A stretch of 59,387 bases of DNA from NCBI RefSeq assembly GCF_902498845.1, contig NZ_CABVLM010000020.1:1-59387 (forward strand), written 5' to 3'. Shown here in pieces: positions 47,872 through 56,364 of this stretch (positions are counted from its first letter, which is position 1; every line of letters starts with the position of its first letter). Made by a program: the position numbers and the translations under genes. A model generated the notes under the pieces. The model was not told the DNA's origin. It saw only the letters and a list, made by a program, of their open reading frames with translations, and did not search any database. This DNA comes from Pseudoalteromonas rhizosphaerae. GTDB lineage: Bacteria; Pseudomonadota; Gammaproteobacteria; Enterobacterales; Alteromonadaceae.

Positions 47872-49052
47872 AGTCGTTTACCTTGTTTAACCTGACCCAT
47901 TAATTGCTTAGCTAAAGGTGTTTTTAAAGAAGAACACAAATCCATGGCGAATAGACCACAGCTGCGACCAAATGCGAGTATTCGTGATGAGTTTGAAAAT
48001 AACCGCACTAAAGAATCTGTTAACGTCATTACAGTGGTTATATCTTGGTTACGTTGTTTGGCATATTCACGGGTAAATAGGTAACTGCCAATTGCCAATT
48101 CGCTCTTTACTAATTCACATAGAAGTTGCACATCGCGCAGGCCTAAATTAAAGCCCTGCCCTGCAATAGGATGAATCGCATGCCCTGCATTGCCAATTAG
48201 TACCGTACGGTGAGCACTTAATGACTCAGCACGGCCATACACCAGTGGATAGTTTGCACGCATGCCGACTTTAGTAAATTGCCCGCCACGATAACCAAAT
48301 GCAGTTTGCAAAGCACTTACAAAAGCGCTGTCGTCAAGCTGCATATGCGCGTCAATATCGGCTTTATCCATACACCATACTAACGAGTAACGGTTATTAC
48401 TCATCGGGAGTAATGCCATTGGTCCATGCTCAGTAAAGCGCTCAAAAGCATGGTTATGATGACCACCTGCCACTTCAATATTGGCAATGATCGCCCCTTG
48501 TGAATAAGGCTCAGGAGTAAAATTGATCTTTGCCAGCTGGCGAGTAGCCGATTGCGCACCGTCGGCAATCACCACTAATTGGCCATTAAGTTGAGCACCA
48601 GACTGCAAAGTAATACTTGCAAAATCATGCTGATAGGTAATATCTGCAACACTGTCAGGGCAATACATGACCACTTGGGTAGCTGCAAGTTGTTGATGTA
48701 AAGCACGACCAAACGGATTTACCTCAACAACATAACCTAGAGCTGACTGCGAAAATTGCGCACAATCGATCTGCGTTTTACCAAAGTGACCGCGATCCGA
48801 CACGGTCACTTTTTTAATTGCCGCAGCAAATGAGGCATCAATATCAAAGGCATTAATGGTCTGTAAAAATTGCACCGATTGTTGTGCTAAGGCGATACTT
48901 CGGTCGTCAAAACTAGGATGGTGTTCAGTGCTTGGTTGATTTGCTTCAACCACCGCAATCGTTAATTGCGGCGCATGTTTCGCAAGACTCAGCGCACAAC
49001 TGGCACCCGCTAAGCCACCACCGATAATAACAACATCAAACTGCTCTGCCAC
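47868..49052 (-). CDS. ubiH: 2-octaprenyl-6-methoxyphenol hydroxylase UbiH (394 aa)
   Basis: A flavin hydroxylase of ubiquinone synthesis. The N-terminal dinucleotide site VVIIGGGLAGASCALSL and the GNAGHAIHPIAGQGFNLGLRD motif define the family. It is placed between pepP (9 bp gap) and ubiI (4 bp overlap). Length fits E. coli UbiH (392 aa). Confidence 0.92.
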   Translation of the reverse strand: MAEQFDVVIIGGGLAGASCALSLAKHAPQLTIAVVEANQPSTEHHPSFDDRSIALAQQSVQFLQTINAFDIDASFAAAIKKVTVSDRGHFGKTQIDCAQFSQSALGYVVEVNPFGRALHQQLAATQVVMYCPDSVADITYQHDFASITLQSGAQLNGQLVVIADGAQSATRQLAKINFTPEPYSQGAIIANIEVAGGHHNHAFERFTEHGPMALLPMSNNRYSLVWCMDKADIDAHMQLDDSAFVSALQTAFGYRGGQFTKVGMRANYPLVYGRAESLSAHRTVLIGNAGHAIHPIAGQGFNLGLRDVQLLCELVKSELAIGSYLFTREYAKQRNQDITTVMTLTDSLVRLFSNSSRILAFGRSCGLFAMDLCSSLKTPLAKQLMGQVKQGKRL

Positions 49053-49061
49053 GTTATGCTC

Positions 49062-50393
49062 CTAGCGGTTAATTGCTTGCTTTTGCATTAACGCTTCAAT
49101 CTCGCTGATACTTTTTGGCACACTCAAGGTAAGATTTTCGTGGCCTTGCTCGGTCACTAACAGGTTATCTTCAATACGAATACCAATGCCCTTATATTGC
49201 TCAGGTGCTTGCGCATCTAGGCTAACATACAAGCCAGGTTCAATAGTGAGTACCATACCAGCTTCAAATGGGCGTTCTTTTTCGTCTTTTTTATAGTCGC
49301 CTACATCATGCACATCAAGGCCAAGCCAATGACCAAGGCCGTGCATATAAAATGCTTTACATGCTTGGTTATCAAGTAACTCTTGTAACTCACCTTGCAA
49401 AATACCTAAATCAACTAAGCCTTGGGTGAGCACTGTCATCGCTAATTTATTAGCCTTTGATAAGCTACCACCGGGCTTTACTTCAGTAAACGCTGCTGCT
49501 TGCGCCGCTAGAACAATGTTATAAAGCTCAGCTTGAGGTTGACTAAATTGCCCATTAATAGGGAAAGTACGCGTAATATCTGCCGCGTAACCTTGCAGTT
49601 CAGCGCCAGAATCAATCAGCACTAAATCACCGTCGGTCAGCACATCACTGTTAGCAGTGTAATGCAATATATTGGCGTTATCGCCACCGCCGACAATGGT
49701 GCCATAGGCGGGATGACGCGCACCATGCATAGCGTAATGATGATGAAGCTCGGCTTCTAGCTGATATTCGGTAGCGCCTGGCTTTGCAAACTGCATAGCA
49801 CGAATATGTCCTTGGGCACTTATTTCACACGCTTGGCGCATAATATTCACCTCAGCAGGTGATTTAAATAAACGCATTTCGTGCACTAAACCACGAATAT
49901 CTTTAATCGTATGTGGCGCTTTATAACCTTTTTTAGGCGCGCCACGCAGCGTATTTAATAACGCCCACACTTTATCGTCAAACTGTGGATAAGTACCTTG
50001 TGCATAAAATAAAATCTGCTGGCCGTTCACCAAATTCAATAATTGTTCAGTTAGTTCACTCAGTGCACATGTTTGGTCGAATAAATAATCTTTTTTAGCT
50101 TTTTCAAAACCAATACGACGACCATGCCAAATTTCCGCCAGCTTATCTTTGTTCAAACAAAACAGCGTACTCGGTGTATCGCTGCTTGGGCAAAGCACTA
50201 ACACTGCATCGGGTTCATTAAAGCCAGTTAGGTAGAAGAAGTCGCTATCTTGGCGAAACGCATATTCAGTATCACGGCTGCGGGTTACTTCACTTGCCGC
50301 TGGAATGATAGCCACACTGTTTGGTTCCATCATGGCAAGTAAACGATCTCTGCGTGCTTTAAACTCTGCTTTTTCTATTTTAACTGTTGGCAT
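49062..50393 (-). CDS. pepP: Xaa-Pro aminopeptidase P (PepP, 443 aa)
   Basis: PepP removes N-terminal residues that precede proline. The pita-bread fold metal ligands are visible: ALVLIDSGAE-type Asp in DLVLIDSGAELQGYAADITR, His in HGLGHWLGLDVHD, Glu in LTIEPGLY and Glu in GIRIEDN. Length equals the E. coli enzyme (441 aa). It lies 31 bp after ygfB. Confidence 0.96.
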   Translation of the reverse strand: MPTVKIEKAEFKARRDRLLAMMEPNSVAIIPAASEVTRSRDTEYAFRQDSDFFYLTGFNEPDAVLVLCPSSDTPSTLFCLNKDKLAEIWHGRRIGFEKAKKDYLFDQTCALSELTEQLLNLVNGQQILFYAQGTYPQFDDKVWALLNTLRGAPKKGYKAPHTIKDIRGLVHEMRLFKSPAEVNIMRQACEISAQGHIRAMQFAKPGATEYQLEAELHHHYAMHGARHPAYGTIVGGGDNANILHYTANSDVLTDGDLVLIDSGAELQGYAADITRTFPINGQFSQPQAELYNIVLAAQAAAFTEVKPGGSLSKANKLAMTVLTQGLVDLGILQGELQELLDNQACKAFYMHGLGHWLGLDVHDVGDYKKDEKERPFEAGMVLTIEPGLYVSLDAQAPEQYKGIGIRIEDNLLVTEQGHENLTLSVPKSISEIEALMQKQAINR

Positions 50394-50424
50394 TATAAAC
50401 CCTGTTTATACTGTTAATTTTAAC

Positions 50425-50988
50425 TTAGTGAAGTGTTTTTTTAGTGCTTTTTGGCGCTTGCTCTTGACCAAGTTCAGCAAAACACAACAGCGCAGAAACT
50501 CGCACATATTCAATTACTTCGTGCAATGCTTGGCTGTCTTCTTCGGTTTCATCAAACATGGTATCTAAACGCGTAATTTCACTAAAATCACTGATCACTT
50601 CTTTTACATCAGCTGATAACTTGCCATAGTCTTTTTGCTTTAAGCCAAAACCAAGCATAAACCCAGCGACCCATGACACTAAACCATTCGCTTGATCTAC
50701 TAAGGTTTCGTCATCACTTGGTAAAAATAAATCAAATTGAAACTCTTCGTTGTTAAAGCTTTCTACAACTTGCTTATAAATAATGGCAAAAAATTCTTTC
50801 AGATCATGGCTAAATGCTTGGCCATCATTAAACACATCGCTTAATAAGCCTAAGTATTCTTTGGCTTCAATACTCAAGCCGCAGGCTAATAATCCACTGA
50901 TCACGCCGTGTGCTTCTGAAGGAGTGACAAATATTTCGTTTTTTTCCAATAGTAATTGGGCTTGTTGGTAATCTGGTAATTCGTTCAT
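50425..50988 (-). CDS. ygfB: UPF0149 family protein YgfB (187 aa)
   Basis: A helical protein with the family core AHGVISGLLACG and WVAGFMLGFGL. It is the first gene of ygfB-pepP-ubiH-ubiI, as in many gammaproteobacteria. In E. coli it is divergent from zapA and 6S RNA; here zapA is missing from the 190-bp gap and 6S RNA follows directly. Molecular function is poorly known. Confidence 0.92.
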   Translation of the reverse strand: MNELPDYQQAQLLLEKNEIFVTPSEAHGVISGLLACGLSIEAKEYLGLLSDVFNDGQAFSHDLKEFFAIIYKQVVESFNNEEFQFDLFLPSDDETLVDQANGLVSWVAGFMLGFGLKQKDYGKLSADVKEVISDFSEITRLDTMFDETEEDSQALHEVIEYVRVSALLCFAELGQEQAPKSTKKTLH

Positions 50989-51180
50989 GCTGAGATCTTC
51001 GCTTGGCTAATTAAGTCAATGCTACCACTCGATAAATAGCAACTCCAATGAAAAGTATGATTGAGGTCAAAAAGCAATCCGAAAAGTAAATAGCCAGTTA
51101 CCAGTGCTGGAAAATCACTCGAACAGTATAATTATTTTGAATTTGGGGTGTAAGGATTGGCTTATGTCTTATATACTGAA

Positions 51181-51367
51181 TTTGTTCCCTAGGGTGTTGG
51201 AGCTTGGTTAAGTCCCTGAGCCGATAAATTTTATGTTAGGGTTTCTGTTCGTCTGCTATTGTGCAAGCTCGGCATGTACCGAGAAGCCTACGGCAAACCG
51301 CAGATTCCCGCCCTGAGACCTTATGGTTTCAGGACTGACACCGAGTGCCACATACTTGGGGAACACC
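51181..51367 (+). ncRNA. ssrS: 6S RNA, RNA polymerase regulator
   Basis: 6S RNA mimics an open promoter and binds sigma-70 RNA polymerase. Visible landmarks are AGTCCCTGAGCCGAT near 51211-51225, the GCTCGG...CCGAGAAGCCT hairpin near 51268-51290, and the closing stem TGTTCCC (51183-51189) with GGGAACA (51359-51365). Length of about 185 nt is typical. The exact 5' and 3' ends are estimates. Confidence 0.9.
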
Positions 51368-51381
51368 TTTCTTACCTTCCT

Positions 51382-52305
51382 TTATACTATCTGCTGTTGT
51401 GCTTTAAACCATTGATAATAATATGAGCCAAATGTATTTAATAGCGTCGCAAATGCAATTAAGCTCGTACCCAGAATTTGCATCAAACTCATTACGGTAC
51501 TAAAAAATAAAAACTGGAATAACACCGCAAAGATTAAGTTAGTATAAATTAAAGGCGCCAGCTGTGAGTTTGAATCAACTAATCTATATGCTTTGGAACG
51601 AAAAAACTGAGTTGCAGCAGTTGAAAGTCCTAAAAACAATAATAACAATAAGATCCCCTGCTCGAAATTGACTATCATTATTATACTTTGTTGATACTCA
51701 ACTTGGCTGGTAAAAATAACCATCACAGGTAAAACAAACAATGCTGCAATTGCAAAACAGCACCCGTTTATTACCAAGATAGGTAAATTTATTTTACTGG
51801 CTCTAAATAAAGCAACTTGCGAGCAACCATTAAAAAAACCAGCCGCTAAACCTATTAATAATTCCCAGCGCCACGTTATCCCTTGTACGGTTAAGTTTTG
51901 CATCACCACGCCAATGCCCATTAATATTAAGGTAGGTAAAACCATTCGACTGATTTTGGTTTTATAAAAATAGCGCTCAAGTAGCGGAATAAATAACGGC
52001 CCAGTACTAAATAATACCACGGCCTCAATTAACGTTAAGCGACTTAAGGCCAACATAAAACAACCTTGGCAACTGGCAATAAAAATGGCACGTAAGATAA
52101 ATGCACCCCAAGCTGCTTGATTTGGCATCACCCAGCGGCTGCATGCAGCAATAAACAACATAACTAACGCAGGAAGTAATAAACGCAACATCACTAATAT
52201 TGCATCACTAAAATACTCAGTTAAAAGCTTTGAAAATAAACTATTCAACGCTAAAGTAAATGTGGATAACAGCATAAACATACTGGGTCGTAATAAAGCA
52301 GCCAT
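51382..52305 (-). CDS. EamA/DMT-family inner-membrane exporter (307 aa)
   Basis: Ten hydrophobic helices in two EamA repeats. The second repeat begins near residue 150. Members export amino acids or related metabolites. It is divergent from a LysR regulator (149 bp between), which probably controls it. The stop lies about 15 bp beyond the end of 6S RNA on the other strand. Confidence 0.85.
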   Translation of the reverse strand: MAALLRPSMFMLLSTFTLALNSLFSKLLTEYFSDAILVMLRLLLPALVMLFIAACSRWVMPNQAAWGAFILRAIFIASCQGCFMLALSRLTLIEAVVLFSTGPLFIPLLERYFYKTKISRMVLPTLILMGIGVVMQNLTVQGITWRWELLIGLAAGFFNGCSQVALFRASKINLPILVINGCCFAIAALFVLPVMVIFTSQVEYQQSIIMIVNFEQGILLLLLFLGLSTAATQFFRSKAYRLVDSNSQLAPLIYTNLIFAVLFQFLFFSTVMSLMQILGTSLIAFATLLNTFGSYYYQWFKAQQQIV

Positions 52306-52454
52306 AACAACTCCTTTCTCAACGAGAAATACGTTTCACATTGAGAATGATAAGCTTAACATTAATCTGAGGCGCTAAATTAGCGTAAATAGGTAGAATG
52401 AAAAAGCGAGTAATTATGCACAAACCTGTAAGTAAAACTTAACAATGAGAAACT

Positions 52455-53357
52455 ATGGCTAACTCTATTCCTTTAAAATCGCTTCATAGTTTTATTGCAG
52501 TCGCAGAAACTGGAAGTATGGTCCTCGCTGCTGAGCAATTAAATATTAGTCATTCTGCAATAAGCCAAGCAATTAAGTCTCTTGAATCGCAACTAAACAC
52601 TCAATTATTTACTCGTATCGGCCGACGAGTTGAGCTAAATAGCACGGGTAAACGCTATTACCTGCGAGTACAGCCAGCTCTAAATGAGATTATAGCTGCA
52701 AGTTTTGAGATCTCTGCGAGTCAGCTCTGCGCGCACTTAACTTTAAATATGGTGAACTCGATGGCATTGCATTGGTGGATCCCACGAGTAGCGGAACTAC
52801 AAGCTTACGCGCCAGAGTTAGATGTGCGTTTATCTAATTTAGTCGGAGAGTTTAACTTAGAGCAACATGGCGTGGATGTCGCTTTGGTGCATGGTAAACA
52901 ACAAGATTGGGCGCAATATCACTGCGAAAAACTGGCTGATGATGAGCTTATTTTAGTATGTAGTCCTGAATTAATAAAAACCTTGCCCACAGATTGCCAA
53001 ACTGGCAAAGAGCTACTTACTCGTTTCCCGGCTATTTTTGCCATAAACCCACGCCGCGATAACGATTGGCACGTATGGTGTAACGCCCATCAATTAGCAA
53101 TACCGAAACAACATAAAAACCTCACTTTTAATATTTCAGTACAAGCAACGCAAGCGGCAATGCGCCAATTAGGTGTTTTGGTCACCCATAAACAATTTGT
53201 AAAAGATGATATTCAACAGGGTATGCTGGTGCAAATAGGTGAGCCGGTATTAAACCCACATCAACAGTTTTATTTTGCTACCAGCCATAGCAAGCGTGAA
53301 CAAGCCACTATATTGATATTAAAAAAATGGTTAAAATCGCAGTTTTCTAATCAATAA
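52455..53357 (+). CDS. LysR-family regulator, GcvA-like type (300 aa)
   Basis: The winged helix-turn-helix (LHSFIAVAETGSMVLAAEQL then NISHSAISQAIKSLESQL) and the effector domain with ALVHGKQQDW resemble the GcvA/AmpR branch. It is divergent from the EamA exporter, its likely target. The ligand is unknown. Confidence 0.9.
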   Translation: MANSIPLKSLHSFIAVAETGSMVLAAEQLNISHSAISQAIKSLESQLNTQLFTRIGRRVELNSTGKRYYLRVQPALNEIIAASFEISASQLCAHLTLNMVNSMALHWWIPRVAELQAYAPELDVRLSNLVGEFNLEQHGVDVALVHGKQQDWAQYHCEKLADDELILVCSPELIKTLPTDCQTGKELLTRFPAIFAINPRRDNDWHVWCNAHQLAIPKQHKNLTFNISVQATQAAMRQLGVLVTHKQFVKDDIQQGMLVQIGEPVLNPHQQFYFATSHSKREQATILILKKWLKSQFSNQ

Positions 53358-53378
53358 AAGTTTATCAGCCTACGGCTT

Positions 53379-53405
53379 ACTAAAAGTTAATTTTTAACTT
53401 TTAGT
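53379..53405. terminator. AT-rich hairpin between convergent genes
   Basis: ACTAAAAGTTAA pairs perfectly with TTAACTTTTAGT around TTT. It overlaps the last codons of the DUF3185 gene and follows the LysR stop. Low GC makes it a weak terminator. Confidence 0.45.
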
Positions 53406-53578
53406 GCACCTAATACAATACAGACAACACCACCGACCATTCCAGCCCATGCCTCGATGGGTGTATCACCACTAAAAGTTCGCGTAATTTGCGCACTTGC
53501 AGAGTCATAAACGTCATAACCCCAAAAAGCCAGTGCAGCTCCAATACAGATCAGCACAATACCAATTACTTTATTCAT
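53387..53578 (-). CDS. DUF3185 small membrane protein (63 aa)
   Basis: Two hydrophobic helices (IGIVLICIGAALAFWGYDVY and GMVGGVVCIVLGALKV) flank a hydrophilic segment with TRTFSGDTP, the family pattern. Located in the inner membrane. Function unknown. Confidence 0.85.
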   Translation of the reverse strand: MNKVIGIVLICIGAALAFWGYDVYDSASAQITRTFSGDTPIEAWAGMVGGVVCIVLGALKVKN

Positions 53579-53678
53579 TTTAATTCCTATTAAAGCTAAC
53601 AGAGGTAATCTCTAAAAATACGCTAAGATATTGATTTAAGCAAAAACTAAAAATAACCTTCACACCGCTATTTAAAAA

Positions 53679-54146
53679 TTACTCATGGTATTTACGGATC
53701 ACCGCAATCTTACCGTTTTCAATTTCTAGAACATCCATCAACGTTTGGGTGTATTCAATCAGTTGCTTGTTTTGCGGGTGCACACCTTTCGCGTGTTGCG
53801 TGTAACGAATCGCAATAGCGGTATGATTAAATATGAAAGTATCAAGTAACTTTGCTTCATATTCAGTGTGGGCACCTAGATAAAAAGTCATACCTTTGCG
53901 CATCATGGCCTTACCGTCAGGTGAACGAGAATCATCGCTTTGATAAGGTAGGTGTTGATTAGCAACATCGTCAGTGAGTAACGCTAAAAAAGCTTCTAGT
54001 TCTTTACTGCTAGCTTTAGGCGCCTGAGTTGCCGTCATGGTGGAAAAATATTGCTGGGCGAGTCCTTCTAGTTCGTTATTTTCGTCTTTTGCATGTAAGT
54101 TAAAAGTTGCGATAACAGCTAACAATAAAAAAGTAACGTATTTCAT
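53679..54146 (-). CDS. Exported NTF2/SnoaL-like protein (155 aa)
   Basis: The start at 54146 has AGAGAG upstream. A signal peptide (cleaved near LHA) precedes a cone-shaped alpha/beta fold typical of the NTF2-like group (LEAFLALLTDDVANQHLPYQ; NHTAIAIRYTQHAKG; YTQTLMDVLEIENGKIAVIR). Probably periplasmic. Such proteins bind small ligands, but no specific role can be named. Confidence 0.75.
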   Translation of the reverse strand: MKYVTFLLLAVIATFNLHAKDENNELEGLAQQYFSTMTATQAPKASSKELEAFLALLTDDVANQHLPYQSDDSRSPDGKAMMRKGMTFYLGAHTEYEAKLLDTFIFNHTAIAIRYTQHAKGVHPQNKQLIEYTQTLMDVLEIENGKIAVIRKYHE

Positions 54147-54161
54147 TATGCTCTCTTGCAT

Positions 54162-54592
54162 TGTGTTTAATTATCACTCTATCAAAACAGCAACAAACTA
54201 AAATGTATAGTCTTTTTATAATAAATCACGCTTCGCCGGATGGTTTTATAAAATACTCTTATAAAATATCATCTAAAAGGCTGGCTTGTTCTGGACAATC
54301 TCAGTAAGCATGTAGCGAATCTTCTACAACTTAAGACCCATACCTTTTTAATTAAATTATTTTAATGTTCACCGGCACTTTCAATGCATAATAAAATCAA
54401 CACACTCAATAACTTATTTAAATAAAAAGTCATTAGACTAACAACCAGCCTATAATTTACTTTAAAATAAATATAAAACTTAATGACCATTTAATATAAA
54501 AAAGTGATTGATTTAGGGAGAGGATAAATAATAGGGGTATTACGACTGCTAAGCAGCCGTAATAGAAATGCGTTGAAATAGATAGTAACGAG
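54162..54592. other. Intergenic region, 431 bp
   Basis: AT-rich with no convincing gene. A hairpin at 54539-54563 (ATTACG-x-CTGC with GCAG-x-CGTAAT) lies 30 bp after the lipoprotein stop and may end its transcript, although the T-run is weak. A 66-codon frame here lacks any family pattern and was not called. Confidence 0.5.
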
Positions 54593-54955
54593 TTATAGGT
54601 GTGAAGAACTACCAGCTGATTCATTGAATGATAAACCTGATACAATGCCTTTAGCATTAAAACGGATTGTTACATTCTTTGTCTCATTTTGAGAACCACC
54701 GACATGGCCTGCGTATGGAATAAAGCCTACACCACCGCCTTGACCTTCGCTGTAGCTGTATGTCCATACAACTTCGTCATTACCTATATCATTAACGCCC
54801 ATAGGGTCGCCAATCGCTTCTTTGACTTGCTCTTGAGTTGTTTCGCCTTTTTTGAAGCCTTTTACAACTTCCATATCAAAATCACGGCCTTGTGAGGTGC
54901 TATTACATGCGGCCAAAACAAACGCCATTGCAATTGTTAATAATATCTTTTTCAT
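54593..54955 (-). CDS. BamE/SmpA-like lipoprotein (120 aa)
   Basis: A lipoprotein signal with LAAC lipobox is followed by a short alpha-alpha-beta fold. KGFKKGETTQEQVKEAIGDP and VWTYSYS match the SmpA/OmlA pattern, in which a helix and GxP turn precede strands. Two glycine-rich insertions are present. It is probably anchored in the outer membrane. It is not the true BamE, which usually sits elsewhere. Confidence 0.75.
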   Translation of the reverse strand: MKKILLTIAMAFVLAACNSTSQGRDFDMEVVKGFKKGETTQEQVKEAIGDPMGVNDIGNDEVVWTYSYSEGQGGGVGFIPYAGHVGGSQNETKNVTIRFNAKGIVSGLSFNESAGSSSHL

Positions 54956-55371
54956 GTCATTCCTTAATAATTATCTTTTAAATTCCATTTCAACGCGATT
55001 AAGCGCGTTAATTATGAACAAAAAAATAAAATATCAACCCCAAATGGAAACATATTAAAGATAAAAAATTAATCAGTAAAAATGTATAATAAAATAAAAA
55101 AAACAAATACTATAATTATAAATATTTCAATCCCACTTATGATTAGATATTACTTTCCAACCCACTATAGCTACCATTTTATACCATGATTTCATTTGGA
55201 TAACTTACTCACTAGTAGAGCGCAACAATCCACAACTAAAGTAAATTAATGCAACATCAGCAACAATAAATGTCATTATCATTATTTTATTTTTGTAAAC
55301 TCCAATTTTTAATAATTATTTTATATTTTTTATTTCGTTAAAAAATACAGCTGTAGTAATAATAGGTTAAT
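54956..55371. other. Intergenic region, 416 bp, very AT-rich
   Basis: I see no gene or RNA. A small inverted repeat (CGCGATTAAGCGCG) lies near 54996-55009. The region should hold the promoter of the lipoprotein gene and the 3' end of the DUF4019 transcript. Confidence 0.4.
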
Positions 55372-55785
55372 TCACTGGATAAAATAACCAATCACTTGCC
55401 ATTGCTCAGCAGATTTTTTTAATGTCACGGTTTCAATCGACTGTGCTTTATTTTCAAAATCAGTTTGAAACTCTAAAATCACATAATCACCGTCGGGCAG
55501 TTGCGGTATTGAGGTTAACACTTGACGACTGATACCTTCGCGAGATGTAACAGCACCTAGCGGCGTACGAACTTGCTCTAACTTAGATACCCAAAGCGCT
55601 TGCGGTACATTTTTTTGAAAAAACGCCCCAGCCTGCTGCCAACTGTTTGCGTATTTACCACTATCAACAACTTCTAACCAGCTAGTCGCAGGGGCGATTT
55701 CTGTTGATACATCAACAACCCTTAGCGTCTGAGCCCACGTTAATGTGCTTATAAATAAACATAAAACAACAATTATATTTTTCAT
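55372..55785 (-). CDS. DUF4019 exported protein (137 aa)
   Basis: A signal peptide (cleaved after TWA) precedes the DUF4019 pattern: SWLEVVDSGKYANSWQQAG, FFQKNVPQALWVSKLEQVR, then LGAVTSREG and GDYVILEFQTDF. Probably periplasmic. Function unknown. Confidence 0.85.
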   Translation of the reverse strand: MKNIIVVLCLFISTLTWAQTLRVVDVSTEIAPATSWLEVVDSGKYANSWQQAGAFFQKNVPQALWVSKLEQVRTPLGAVTSREGISRQVLTSIPQLPDGDYVILEFQTDFENKAQSIETVTLKKSAEQWQVIGYFIQ

Positions 55786-55905
55786 GGTGAGTCCTTTTTT
55801 CTATCAAGTTATTTTGCCTCAAGCACAAAATCACTGTTCAACTTTGCCATAAATGATTTTCAAAAAACAATCTGCACTGTCGAAGCATCGCTCACTATGT
55901 TCTGC

Positions 55906-56250
55906 TTAAAGCTGGCTTTTATTACAATATGTTGCCTTTTCAAAGTCACTGACATTCATTGCAATATTGTCGATATGTGGGAACATCTGAGTAAGTTTAG
56001 TCACTATCGCTTTTGATAATTCAGCTTTTTGCTCAGTCGTTCGCCCCTCCATTATATATCCAAAAACATGAATAAATTCGTACTGTTTATTACCCACTAA
56101 ATAACGATTATACGGGTTTACTCTGACTTTAATTTCATGCTCAGCGAACAAATCCGATGCGTTTGCAGTGTGATGAATTTGTTCATTAATGGTATCTTCA
56201 TCATGATGAGTCAAGATACTCTGCGAGCAATCTATAATAAAGTGTGGCAT
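55906..56250 (-). CDS. 5-carboxymethyl-2-hydroxymuconate delta-isomerase family protein (114 aa)
   Basis: The N-terminus MPHFIIDCSQSIL keeps the catalytic Pro-1 of the tautomerase superfamily. VRVNPYNRYLVG and FIHVFGYIMEGRTTEQKAEL fit the CHMI family. No other homoprotocatechuate genes are near, so its substrate here is open. Confidence 0.85.
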   Translation of the reverse strand: MPHFIIDCSQSILTHHDEDTINEQIHHTANASDLFAEHEIKVRVNPYNRYLVGNKQYEFIHVFGYIMEGRTTEQKAELSKAIVTKLTQMFPHIDNIAMNVSDFEKATYCNKSQL

Positions 56251-56364
56251 TAAATAACTCCTTATTTATGCAGTCAATAAGTATTTAACTTACCTTTTTT
56301 TAAACTATAAAACACTGCTTAATAGTCAATTTTACTCTTGCTAACTTTGTCCTTGCTAACTCCT

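Noticed and set aside
54457..54657. 66-codon minus-strand frame
   Set aside because: It overlaps the lipoprotein gene in another frame, has no ribosome site and has hydrophobic low-complexity content typical of AT-rich DNA.
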